A stretch of DNA of 56,714 nt, taken from positions 1-56,714 of the forward strand of contig CAYMJA010000004.1 of the NCBI GenBank assembly GCA_964391095.1, given 5' to 3'. Under the pieces are notes generated by a model, which saw only the letters and a program-made list of their open reading frames with translations, did not search any database and had not been told where the DNA came from. The DNA is from CAYMJA01 sp964391095. Lineage in GTDB: Bacteria; Patescibacteriota; Minisyncoccia; Minisyncoccales; GWA2-38-27. Shown here piece by piece: positions 30,560 through 38,207 of the stretch. Every line of letters starts with the position of its first letter. Positions within the stretch are counted from its first letter, which is position 1. A program made the translations under genes and the position numbers.

Positions 30560-31828
30560 TCAAAGTTTCAGCAACTGCTGAAACTTTGCTTTGTCCTTAA
30601 ACGGTCCTATCAAAGCCAAATTTAATTTCTGGGGCTGAAAAATATCCCGACCAACTTTTAAAACATCATTAATGCTTACTTTATTAATTTTATCACATAT
30701 CTCCTTTGGCGTAAAAAACTTTCTTTCAAGAATCTCCTGAACTCCATAAAAAGAGGCTTGAGTATCAGATGTTTCTAAAAGCAAAGTCATTTTTCCTTTT
30801 AAATTATCTTTTGTTTTTTCGAGTTCTTTGGTTGAGATTTTCTTCTGAGAAATCTTTTTGTATTCTTTTAAAATAATAGAAATAGCTTTATCAACCTTTT
30901 TATTATCCACTCCAGCCTGAGTAAGCAAAAAGCCGGTATCCTGGTCAGAAGAAGAAATAGTTTGAATATAATAGGCGAGTCCTAACTCTTCTCTTATTTT
31001 AATAAATAAACGAGAGCTCATCATCCCCCCTAAAATCGCAGCTAAAACCTCCTGGGTATATCTCTGGGGATTAGCTAAATTATATCCTCTTACGCCTAAG
31101 CATAGATGGGTTTGGTCGGTTTTTCTCTTCTGTAATAAACATTGGGGCTTTGTTTGTCTTTCAATAACAGGAAGTTTTTTAAGAGACGTTTGAGATTTTA
31201 TTTTAGAAAAATATTCCTTTACTTTATTGATAGTTTTGGCATTGGCTGGTATATTTCCTGCTACGCAAACAACAGTATTGGGAGCAATATATTGTTTTTT
31301 CATATAATGAACTAATTGTTGGCGAGAAATTTCGGCTACGCTTTCCTTGGTTCCGGCAATATCCCATCCTGCAGGTTGGTCGCCGTAGAGTACTTTATTC
31401 CACAAATTCTGAATATAAGAAACGGGATTATCATAAGACATATTAATTTCCTCAACAATTACCCTCTTTTCTCTCTTTATTTCTTTTGGGTTCAGTTTTG
31501 AATTCAAATAAATATCAGACATTATATCCAAAGCTAAATCAAAATGTTTAATATCTACTTTGGCAAAGTATCCCGTATAATCTTCTCCGGTAAAAGCGTT
31601 GTAAATACCTCCTACCCTATCTAACGGTTCGGAAATAGAAATTTTAGAAGGTCTTTTTTTCGTTCCTTTAAATAATAAATGCTCAAGCAAGTGAGAAATA
31701 CCGCTTGTTTCTTTTTTCTCGTATTTAGAACCAGTTCCGGCCAAAACTAAAACAGTTACGGCCTGAGTGCTTTTTTGGGGAACAGTAATTATTCTTAAAC
31801 CATTCTTGAGAATATTTTTTTTAACCAT
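30560..31828 (-). CDS. M16-family zinc metallopeptidase
   Basis: Insulinase/processing-peptidase-like protein, 422 residues, two M16 halves. The inverted zinc motif HLLEHLLFKGT (HxxEH) lies near residue 46, with the third ligand Glu in RVIVEEINMS about 75 residues later. The second half has the GGMMSSRLFIKIREELGLAYY pattern near 265, of which the conserved RL and Y contact substrate. No signal peptide is visible, so it probably acts in the cytoplasm. The start is separated from the next gene by the large palindrome at 31838. Confidence 0.93.
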   Translation of the reverse strand: MVKKNILKNGLRIITVPQKSTQAVTVLVLAGTGSKYEKKETSGISHLLEHLLFKGTKKRPSKISISEPLDRVGGIYNAFTGEDYTGYFAKVDIKHFDLALDIMSDIYLNSKLNPKEIKREKRVIVEEINMSYDNPVSYIQNLWNKVLYGDQPAGWDIAGTKESVAEISRQQLVHYMKKQYIAPNTVVCVAGNIPANAKTINKVKEYFSKIKSQTSLKKLPVIERQTKPQCLLQKRKTDQTHLCLGVRGYNLANPQRYTQEVLAAILGGMMSSRLFIKIREELGLAYYIQTISSSDQDTGFLLTQAGVDNKKVDKAISIILKEYKKISQKKISTKELEKTKDNLKGKMTLLLETSDTQASFYGVQEILERKFFTPKEICDKINKVSINDVLKVGRDIFQPQKLNLALIGPFKDKAKFQQLLKL

Positions 31829-31837
31829 CTATTACCT

Positions 31838-32103
31838 GTCCTCTATCTCCTATATTATACCCATTTAGAAGCGAAAGAATGGGTCAAGTTCAAGAAACGA
31901 CGACGAAGGAGTGCTAAGTAACACTTCAAGGAGGAGCGACGAAGAAATTGGCCTATTATTTCGTTTCCCTTTGGGCGGGTGAATTTTGGCCAGCTTCTGC
32001 GTTACTCGTCGCTCGTGTGTAGATAACACACTTCACTCCTCCTGCCTTGAATCTGACCAAAATTCGCTCCGCTAAATGGATATAATATGGGGGGATAGAG
32101 GAC
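31838..32103. repeat. 266-base palindromic element with 30-base terminal inverted arms
   Basis: Left arm 31838-31867 and right arm 32073-32103 are inverted copies (GTCCTCTATC...ATATTATA...CCATTTA) with a few differences. Nested inverted pieces follow inside, among them GTGCTAAGTAACAC, GTGTGTAGATAACACAC and GGAGGAGCGACGA/CGTCGCTC. There is no reading frame of note. It lies between the M16 peptidase start and the stop of the glycosyltransferase, touching the latter. Size and shape resemble a MITE or another miniature palindromic element. Confidence 0.7.
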
Positions 32104-32762
32104 TAGAATTCCTTCCTATTTATTAATATTAAAAATCTAATCCTAATAAGTTGGCTAATCATCTTGATTCTATTTAAAAAACCTCTGAGCAAACCCCACT
32201 TTCTTTCTTTTATTATCACATTAAGACCTTTGAGCTCAACATAAGAAACTGGTAACTTTTTCTTTTGACAATAATAATCTAAAGCCGTCTCAACGGCAAA
32301 TCCCTGAATAAACCTTTCAGGTATATTCTCAAAAACAAAACGTCTCATTGCCCTTTCTCCCCCAAGAGCCAAAAGGGGGTCAATATTAACAAAAAATTTG
32401 GGCAAACCTCCCCAACGTTCTCTTAGTCCTACCGACATTGCCGCTTTATTCTTTAAAACTGGCTGGATTAACAAAGAAATATGTTCTGTTTTTAGCCCAA
32501 TCAAATCGGCGTCAAAGAAAACTATTATTTCAGCTTCAGTGCTTCTCACCCCCTCTTTCATAGCATTACCCTTGCCTCTATTTTCTGACAATTTTATCAC
32601 TCTGGCTCCCATCTCTGCTGCTATCTCAGCCGTTCTATCTTCTGAACCATCATCTACCACAATCACTTCGTTAAGGTCTTTTGAACTTAAAAGCACCTTT
32701 AAAACTCTACCAATATTTTTTTCTTCATTTAAAGCACAAACAACAGCTGCGATTTTACCCAT
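32103..32762 (-). CDS. Family 2 glycosyltransferase (DPM/GtrB-like, soluble)
   Basis: GT-A fold transferase, 219 residues. It starts IAAVVCALNEEKNIGRVLKVL, followed by VIVVDDGSEDRTAEIA, LSENRGKGNAMKEGV and the metal-binding IIVFFDADLIGL near 85. The last 50 residues include a basic segment (IIKERKWGLLRGFLNRIKM) and no clear helix pair, so it is probably peripheral at the membrane. It overlaps the end of glyQS by eight bases. It likely adds a sugar to a polyprenyl phosphate or a glycolipid; donor unknown. Confidence 0.88.
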   Translation of the reverse strand: MGKIAAVVCALNEEKNIGRVLKVLLSSKDLNEVIVVDDGSEDRTAEIAAEMGARVIKLSENRGKGNAMKEGVRSTEAEIIVFFDADLIGLKTEHISLLIQPVLKNKAAMSVGLRERWGGLPKFFVNIDPLLALGGERAMRRFVFENIPERFIQGFAVETALDYYCQKKKLPVSYVELKGLNVIIKERKWGLLRGFLNRIKMISQLIRIRFLILINRKEF

Positions 32763-34074
32763 TTAATTTTTCTCTTAAAACTTTAATTAAATCTTTAATT
32801 TTTAGTCTCTCTTGTTTCATTGTATCACGGTCGCGAAGAGTAACATCTTCTTGTTTCAAACTTTCAAAATCAACTGTAATTGCCCAGGGAACTCCAATTT
32901 CATCCACCCTGCGATATCTTCTACCGATTGAGCCGACTTCATCATATTGGCAGACAAAATAAGGTTTTAATAGTTGATAAACCTCTTTTGCTTTTTTTAC
33001 CAGTTTTGGTTTGTTCTTCACTAAAGGCAAAACCGCTACTTTAATTGGAGCTATTTTTTTATCCAGTTTAAGTAAAACTTCCGTTTCTTTAGTTGCTTTT
33101 GTTGTCTTAGTTCTTCCTTCTCTTATCTCCTGATAGGCATCACATAAAAAAGCCAAAAAACTTCTATCTACACCAACTGAAGTTTCAATAATATAAGGAA
33201 AATATCTCTCTCTGGTTTCTTCATTATAATATCTTAAATCTTTGCCTGAGGCTTTGGAATGGTTAGATAAATCAAAATCTCCTCGGTTATGAATTCCTTC
33301 AATCTCTTCCCAACCAAAAGGAAATTTATATTCAATATCTATTTGCTGCTTGGCATAATGAGCTCTTTTTTCTGCTGGAACTTCTATTGCCCTTAAATTC
33401 TCTTTTTTAATCCCAAGATTCTTGTACCATTTTATTCTTTCTTCTTTCCAAAAATTAAAATATTTTTTGGCTTGTTTTGGCTCACAAAACCACTGCATCT
33501 CCATTTGCTCAAATTCTCTGGTTCTGAAAATGAAATTTCTAGGAGTAATTTCGTTTCTAAAGGCCTTTCCAATCTGAGCAATCCCAAAAGGAATTTTCAT
33601 TCTCATAGAATCTAAAACATTCTCAAAATTGACATAAATACCTTGGCAGGTTTCTGCTCTCAAATAAGTTGTGGCCGCTTCATCTTCAACTGGTCCCACA
33701 AAAGTTTTCATCATTAAATTAAACTTACGGGCTTTTATCAGTTCTCCCCCACAATCCGGACACTTATGAAGTCTTGCGATTTCGTCTTGACGAAATCGCT
33801 TATGGCATTTCTTACACTCTACTAATTCGTCAGCAAATCCAGCAGTTAAGTGCCCAGAGGCCTGCCAAACTTTAGGGCTCATTAAAATTGCTGCATCCAA
33901 ACCAACAATATTTTCTTGCATTTGAACCATTTCTTTCCACCAAGCCCTCTTGACATTATTTTTCATCTCTCCCCCCAAGGGACCAAAATCATAACAAGAC
34001 TTAAATCCGCCATAAATCTCTGAAGACTGAAAGACAAAACCCCGACGTTTACACAAAGAAATAATTTTTTGCAT
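32755..34074 (-). CDS. glyQS: Glycyl-tRNA synthetase, dimeric type
   Basis: Class II synthetase of the alpha2 type (archaeal/eukaryotic and Gram-positive style), 439 residues. Motif pieces: GFVFQSSEIYGGFKSCYDFG at the N-terminus, LRAETCQGIYVNF (family form LRPETAQG), FRNEITPRNFIFRTREFEQMEMQ, and the C-terminal anticodon domain from about 345. The zinc-like CKKCHKRFRQDE...CPDC section near 90-120 contains a perfect palindrome. ATG 34074 is chosen because GGAGG lies five bases before it; the ATG at 34086 overlaps the upstream stop. Followed by the glycosyltransferase. Confidence 0.95.
   Translation of the reverse strand: MQKIISLCKRRGFVFQSSEIYGGFKSCYDFGPLGGEMKNNVKRAWWKEMVQMQENIVGLDAAILMSPKVWQASGHLTAGFADELVECKKCHKRFRQDEIARLHKCPDCGGELIKARKFNLMMKTFVGPVEDEAATTYLRAETCQGIYVNFENVLDSMRMKIPFGIAQIGKAFRNEITPRNFIFRTREFEQMEMQWFCEPKQAKKYFNFWKEERIKWYKNLGIKKENLRAIEVPAEKRAHYAKQQIDIEYKFPFGWEEIEGIHNRGDFDLSNHSKASGKDLRYYNEETRERYFPYIIETSVGVDRSFLAFLCDAYQEIREGRTKTTKATKETEVLLKLDKKIAPIKVAVLPLVKNKPKLVKKAKEVYQLLKPYFVCQYDEVGSIGRRYRRVDEIGVPWAITVDFESLKQEDVTLRDRDTMKQERLKIKDLIKVLREKLNG
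33776..33799 (-). repeat. Perfect palindrome inside glyQS
   Basis: GCGATTTCGTC-TT-GACGAAATCGC, an 11-bp perfect stem, translated as RFRQDEIAR between the two CxxC pairs of the zinc-like loop. Confidence 0.65.
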
Positions 34075-34085
34075 TAAATCCTCCA

Positions 34086-35801
34086 TTATTCTATAACTCG
34101 ACCCATTTCTTCGCTCACGGTTGGGTCATCCGGTAAAGTAGTATCTATGGCAGAAGCAGATGCTTCAACAATTGTTTCTGTCCACTGATCTTCACCGCTA
34201 ATCCTTGCTTCTTTAATAATCGGCAAAACCTGACCCCTCTGTCCAGAAAAAGGAGTTAAAGCAACCTGAAAAGCGATATTTGGGGCTGGATTCAAAATCC
34301 CTGTTCCCGCCGTCATAACCTCACTATCTCTCACTGTCCAAACAATTTCCCTGCTCTGGCTGTCGTAGGTGAATTTTGTGTTTTCCTCTTCAGGAAAAAT
34401 TTTACCAGTTAATCTTACACTAGAAGGCAAAATTGCTTTTACTTTCACATTTTTAAGATCATTATAATAATTCTTTGCCTGCCAAATTATGGTATAAGTA
34501 GTAGATTCCCCAACTTTTGGGGGCAGGGGTCCTGAATTTCCAAAAACCTCCTCTTGATAGTAACCCTTCTGGGAAATGACTACCTTTGAATTTATTTTTG
34601 TTTCAAATTCTTCTCTTATTTGAGAAATCAAAACCGTATTTCTTAAAAGGACATTTTTTTCTTGAGGACTGCTAATTTCCCATTTTTCTTTTAGGTTTAT
34701 CCAAAATTCAACTTTATCTTCCTCTCCCTGCCCCAAAAAGCGCAGTTTATTATTATCTCTCCAATCCCAGAGTATAGAATTATCTCCCTTATTAAACTGG
34801 CCAGAATTAAGTTTTAGACTATCAAAATCAAAACCTTTACCCTCTAATCTCGCCACTAAAAATAAATCACTAAAAGGTTCCTCTCCAATATTCCTAAAGT
34901 AAATTTCGTAATGAAGTAAATCTCCGGAATTGGCAAGATATTGATTTTGATTGTTTATCCGTTGGAAAACAAAAAGACGAGGTTTTGTGATTTCTACACC
35001 TCTTGTTACTTCTTTTATCGGAATAAATTCATTTTCTAACCAAATACCAAGAACAGCTCGGAAAATTTTTTGTTCTTTAAGCTCTCCTAACAATTTTCCT
35101 TTAATTCCAATTCTTCCTCCGGCAGCTTTGTTTAAAAGAGGAATCTCCCATTCCGTTTTCTCCAATGTTTCGGGTTCGCTGTCCAAAAATTCAAAACCTG
35201 AGGGATATTCAATTTTTATTCCAAGATTACTGAGAGGATAATCTAAGCTGGAAAAATAATTCAAAGAAAATTTGAAATCCCTGCCGGTTTCTACTCTTGA
35301 GGGAAGGTCAAACTCAAGAGTTAAAGGAACTGATTTGATTACAGTAGTAAAAGTAGTGGTTGACTCATAGCGGGCTTTTAAATTCTTTGGTTGATAACTC
35401 AACCAGGCCTTAGCCATCTTTACTTCATTTTCTTTTCCAAAAAGCCTTCCTTTAAACTGAAAGGTTTTTTCTTCACCAGGATAAATATCTCCCAATTCTT
35501 CCGGTCCTATTTCTTGTCTTCGGGAAAGATTTTCTTCTCTACCAGCTTCATCATCCGAAGAAGCAGCTAATAAAGTATATTCCGGAAATTCAAAAATAAG
35601 CTGGGGTTCTTCTAATCTAACATTGCCATTATTTTTATATTTTACAGTGTATTCAACTTCCTGAAGAACTGCTGTTTCTTCAGGACCTAAAATTTCCAAT
35701 TTCAGAATTTCCTTTGAGTAAGGATTTCTTTGCCAATACCAAAAACCAGCTGCCCCAAGAACTAAAAATAAAATTATGATAAAAAGAATAAACTTCTTCA
35801 T
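34086..35801 (-). CDS. Membrane-anchored surface protein with DUF11/CARDB-like repeats
   Basis: 571 residues: one N-terminal helix (about 3-22, FILFIIILFLVLGAAGFWYW) and then an extracellular chain of beta-sandwich-like segments. Each has the pattern of conserved-repeat domains: YTVKYKNNGNVRLEEPQLIF near 48, then LSNLGIKIEYPSGFEFL, HYEIYFRNIGEEPFSDLFL near 295 and TYTIIWQAKNYYNDLKNVKV near 430. There is no cleavage site after the helix, so it stays anchored. It lies between recO and glyQS, with its stop overlapping the ATG at 34086. Likely a surface or adhesion protein; the binding partner is unknown. Confidence 0.8.
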   Translation of the reverse strand: MKKFILFIIILFLVLGAAGFWYWQRNPYSKEILKLEILGPEETAVLQEVEYTVKYKNNGNVRLEEPQLIFEFPEYTLLAASSDDEAGREENLSRRQEIGPEELGDIYPGEEKTFQFKGRLFGKENEVKMAKAWLSYQPKNLKARYESTTTFTTVIKSVPLTLEFDLPSRVETGRDFKFSLNYFSSLDYPLSNLGIKIEYPSGFEFLDSEPETLEKTEWEIPLLNKAAGGRIGIKGKLLGELKEQKIFRAVLGIWLENEFIPIKEVTRGVEITKPRLFVFQRINNQNQYLANSGDLLHYEIYFRNIGEEPFSDLFLVARLEGKGFDFDSLKLNSGQFNKGDNSILWDWRDNNKLRFLGQGEEDKVEFWINLKEKWEISSPQEKNVLLRNTVLISQIREEFETKINSKVVISQKGYYQEEVFGNSGPLPPKVGESTTYTIIWQAKNYYNDLKNVKVKAILPSSVRLTGKIFPEEENTKFTYDSQSREIVWTVRDSEVMTAGTGILNPAPNIAFQVALTPFSGQRGQVLPIIKEARISGEDQWTETIVEASASAIDTTLPDDPTVSEEMGRVIE

Positions 35802-35832
35802 TTATTAAAATTCTACTATATTCTATTATATT

Positions 35833-36585
35833 CTATCCATGAACAAAAGAAAAGTAATTTTCAGAAACTGATTTTAATGATTCTTTATAGGGTTCTGCTA
35901 TTCTCAATTTTGACAAGGTCTGCCAATCTTTTTTTAAAAAAAGGCGTAAAATTTTAATAACTTCAGGAGAAATTTCCTTGTCCGCCGAAACTCGCCCCGA
36001 GCAGGTGAGAATAGGTTCATTTCTCGTTTTTTTAGCACACTCCGAACAAACTATTCCCCTTTCTGGATTAAAGTGAAGTTTCTGGGGAACCAGTTTCTTT
36101 TGACAAAAGGCACAATTATAAAGGTCAATTTGATATCCTAAAATTGATAGCAGGTTCCAGAGAAAATAGTGATAAATTAACGAACAAGGAACAGCGAGTA
36201 AGGAACAATTATCCAGTTTATTAAAAACTTCATTTATCAAACCCCAAATTTTTTCGTCTTCTTCTTGCCCTTTGATTAAGTCATCTACAACCCCAGCAAT
36301 TTGGTAAGCAACTTTTAATTTTGCTAAATTGTTCCTTAGGTTTCTAAATTTTTCAATTGCGATTGCCTCGGTTAGGGTTTTATAGGCCCTCCCTTGAATA
36401 AAATCAATCTCTGAAAGATAAAAAAGGTCAGCCCCTGGTCTTAGTTTTGACTTAATTTTCCTAATCGCTTTTCCTAAAATATTAAATTTCCCGAAGTTTT
36501 TAGTATAAATAGTGAAAATCTGATCAGCTTCTCGCAAATCAGTTTTTTTTAATATAAAACCTTGCGTCTGATAATGAATTGCCAT
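35833..36585 (-). CDS. recO: DNA repair protein RecO
   Basis: RecO mediates RecA loading in the RecFOR pathway. The 250 residues show the N-terminal OB fold (YQTQGFILKKTDLREADQIF, then LGKAIRKIKSKLRPGADLF), a helical middle, and a C-terminal zinc finger CAFCQKK...GIVCSECAKK near 162-190. Four GAACANN heptamers encode NCSLLAVPCSL just before the helix that precedes the zinc finger. It lies upstream of the surface protein with a 31-base gap. Confidence 0.92.
   Translation of the reverse strand: MAIHYQTQGFILKKTDLREADQIFTIYTKNFGKFNILGKAIRKIKSKLRPGADLFYLSEIDFIQGRAYKTLTEAIAIEKFRNLRNNLAKLKVAYQIAGVVDDLIKGQEEDEKIWGLINEVFNKLDNCSLLAVPCSLIYHYFLWNLLSILGYQIDLYNCAFCQKKLVPQKLHFNPERGIVCSECAKKTRNEPILTCSGRVSADKEISPEVIKILRLFLKKDWQTLSKLRIAEPYKESLKSVSENYFSFVHG
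36182..36209 (-). repeat. GAACANN heptamers x4 inside recO
   Basis: GAACAAG, GAACAGC, GAGTAAG and GAACAAT in register, 28 bases. Same family as in pth, ileS and the rpsU and groS leaders; translated within RecO. Confidence 0.7.
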
Positions 36586-36657
36586 ATTTTTTCTTTCTTC
36601 TTAAAAAGGTTTATTTATTCTCAATTATAACAAAGATTAGATTGAAAAAAAGTATTA

Positions 36658-36694
36658 ATAAAAAAGCCCATAAGGTTTTTTCCTTAAATGGGCT
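36658..36694 (-). terminator. Intrinsic terminator of the 36713-37132 pair
   Basis: On the minus strand AGCCCATTTAAGG and CCTTATGGGCT pair around six A and a T run follows, just beyond the small membrane protein. Confidence 0.85.
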
Positions 36695-36712
36695 ATTGGA
36701 AAAATTTTAAAA

Positions 36713-36829
36713 TTACTTTTTCCTTAATAGTTCAACAAAAAATTTCACTACGCCAATTAAACTCAACGCCATAGCCATTAAGAATATATAGCCCCCGGCG
36801 CTAAACGTTCCTCCTATCTCTCTCATCAT
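36713..36829 (-). CDS. Small membrane protein, 38 residues
   Basis: Frame MMREIGGTFSAGGYIFLMAM and on to VVKFFVELLRKK: one hydrophobic helix of about 20 residues with a basic end. The ATG follows a GAAGGGGGG purine block, begins 16 bases after the stop of the 95-residue gene and is followed at once by a strong terminator. The tight fit of ribosome site, helix and terminator makes it a probable real gene that automatic calling would skip. The role is unknown. Confidence 0.6.
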   Translation of the reverse strand: MMREIGGTFSAGGYIFLMAMALSLIGVVKFFVELLRKK

Positions 36830-36844
36830 CCAACCCCCCCTTCT

Positions 36845-37132
36845 TTATATTTCTCCAATTTCCTTCAAATATTTTATTGTTCTTTTTATCTCTCTCATCT
36901 TTGAGGGAGTGTGTGTTCTGCTCTTCTCTTTTTCTAAATGTCTTATCTTTGTTTGGAATTCTTGTCTAGTTATATTGTCTCCATATTCTCTGCCAAAAAC
37001 CTCTTTTATCTTCATTCTCTTTGAGGGAGTCATTCTAATCTTGGTCCCGGGAAGATAACGCGGAGCTTTTTTCTTAAGATATCTTGTAAGCGCCGGCCGA
37101 GAGACGTTTCTTCTTTTATCGTAAATCCCCAT
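36845..37132 (-). CDS. Small basic protein, 95 residues
   Basis: Not recognised. The protein is very rich in Lys and Arg, with an internal near-repeat: MTPSKRMKIKEVFGREYGDN, and later HTPSKMREIKRTIKYLKEI. No helix or signal. The basic composition and short length would fit a nucleic acid or ribosome-associated protein. It stands upstream of the 38-residue membrane protein, with which it probably shares a transcript ending at the terminator at 36658. ATG start; no clear SD. Confidence 0.6.
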   Translation of the reverse strand: MGIYDKRRNVSRPALTRYLKKKAPRYLPGTKIRMTPSKRMKIKEVFGREYGDNITRQEFQTKIRHLEKEKSRTHTPSKMREIKRTIKYLKEIGEI

Positions 37133-37177
37133 AATTTTTGTTAGACATTAATGAATAAGTAAATAAAACGACCTTTG

Positions 37178-38191
37178 TTAAAACAAGCCGAAAAATTGTA
37201 TCACGAATAAAGCGTAAATTAAAAGATACATTAGGCCTTCCCAAGCGTGAATTCTTCGAGAAATCCCAGAAATTATAAAAAGCAAAGTAGCAACAACTAA
37301 ATAGGGAAGGCCAATTGAAAAAGTAGTTTCATTAATCTCTAAGGGTTTAATAAGAGCTGGCAAGCCAATAACTAGAAATATAGTAAAAACATTTGAACCA
37401 AAAACATTTCCCAAGGCAAGTTCGTATTTTTTCTTAAGAGCGGCTTTAATAGAAACAACTAATTCTGGCAAAGAAGTACCAACGGCTACAGCGGTAATAG
37501 CAATCAAAGAAGCATTTATTCCTAAAATAACTGCTAATTTTGATACTGATTCAACTGTATAGTTTGAACCGACAACTAAGCCCACTATGCCCAAGATTAA
37601 GAAAAAGAAAGTTTTAAAACCCAATTTAACTGATTTCTTTTTCATCTGACTAATCTCTTTTTGCAATTTAAGCATTCTCCTTTCAGGACGCAAAGGTAAA
37701 ACTTCGGTTGCCTCTGGAGTATCTTGTTCGTCTTCTACGCCCCTTTTCTGAAACATCGTATACAATAAATAGACCATAAATCCTAATATAAGTATAACTC
37801 CTTCTCCAAAATCTATCTTTCTGTCTAAAGACATAAAAAGAACTAAAACCGTACTAACGGCAAGCAAGGGCGCGTCTAAATCAATCAAACTTCTTTTAAC
37901 TATAAGCTTGCGGCCTATAACAGCGGCTATACCAACAATTAAAAGAATTGTGGCAATATTAGAACCAAAGGCAATATCGACTACAAATTCCGTGTTCCCT
38001 TTTATGGTAGCAATTAAACTTGTTGCTACTTCAGGAAAAGACGTTCCAATAGCAACAATTGTTACTCCGATTATAAAAGGAGATAGTTTAAAAAACATAC
38101 CGATTTTTTCTGAACTCTCAACAAGCCAATCAGCTGATTTTACTAATAATGCCAAACTCGCAACAAAAATAATAATCCAAAGAATAAGCAT
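37178..38191 (-). CDS. Calcium/sodium antiporter (CaCA family, YrbG-like)
   Basis: Integral membrane exchanger of 337 residues with two inverted halves of about five helices. Both alpha repeats are present: GVTIVAIGTSFPEVATSLIA near 43 followed by GSNIATILLIVG, and AITAVAVGTSLPELVVSIKA near 230 followed by GNVFGSNVFTIFLVIG. The central cytoplasmic loop is charged (EATEVLPLRPERRMLKLQK). It expels Ca2+ in exchange for Na+ or H+. It lies 16 bases beyond the ileS stop on the same strand. Confidence 0.93.
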   Translation of the reverse strand: MLILWIIIFVASLALLVKSADWLVESSEKIGMFFKLSPFIIGVTIVAIGTSFPEVATSLIATIKGNTEFVVDIAFGSNIATILLIVGIAAVIGRKLIVKRSLIDLDAPLLAVSTVLVLFMSLDRKIDFGEGVILILGFMVYLLYTMFQKRGVEDEQDTPEATEVLPLRPERRMLKLQKEISQMKKKSVKLGFKTFFFLILGIVGLVVGSNYTVESVSKLAVILGINASLIAITAVAVGTSLPELVVSIKAALKKKYELALGNVFGSNVFTIFLVIGLPALIKPLEINETTFSIGLPYLVVATLLFIISGISRRIHAWEGLMYLLIYALFVIQFFGLF

Positions 38192-38207
38192 ATTAATTTA
38201 TTTTACC

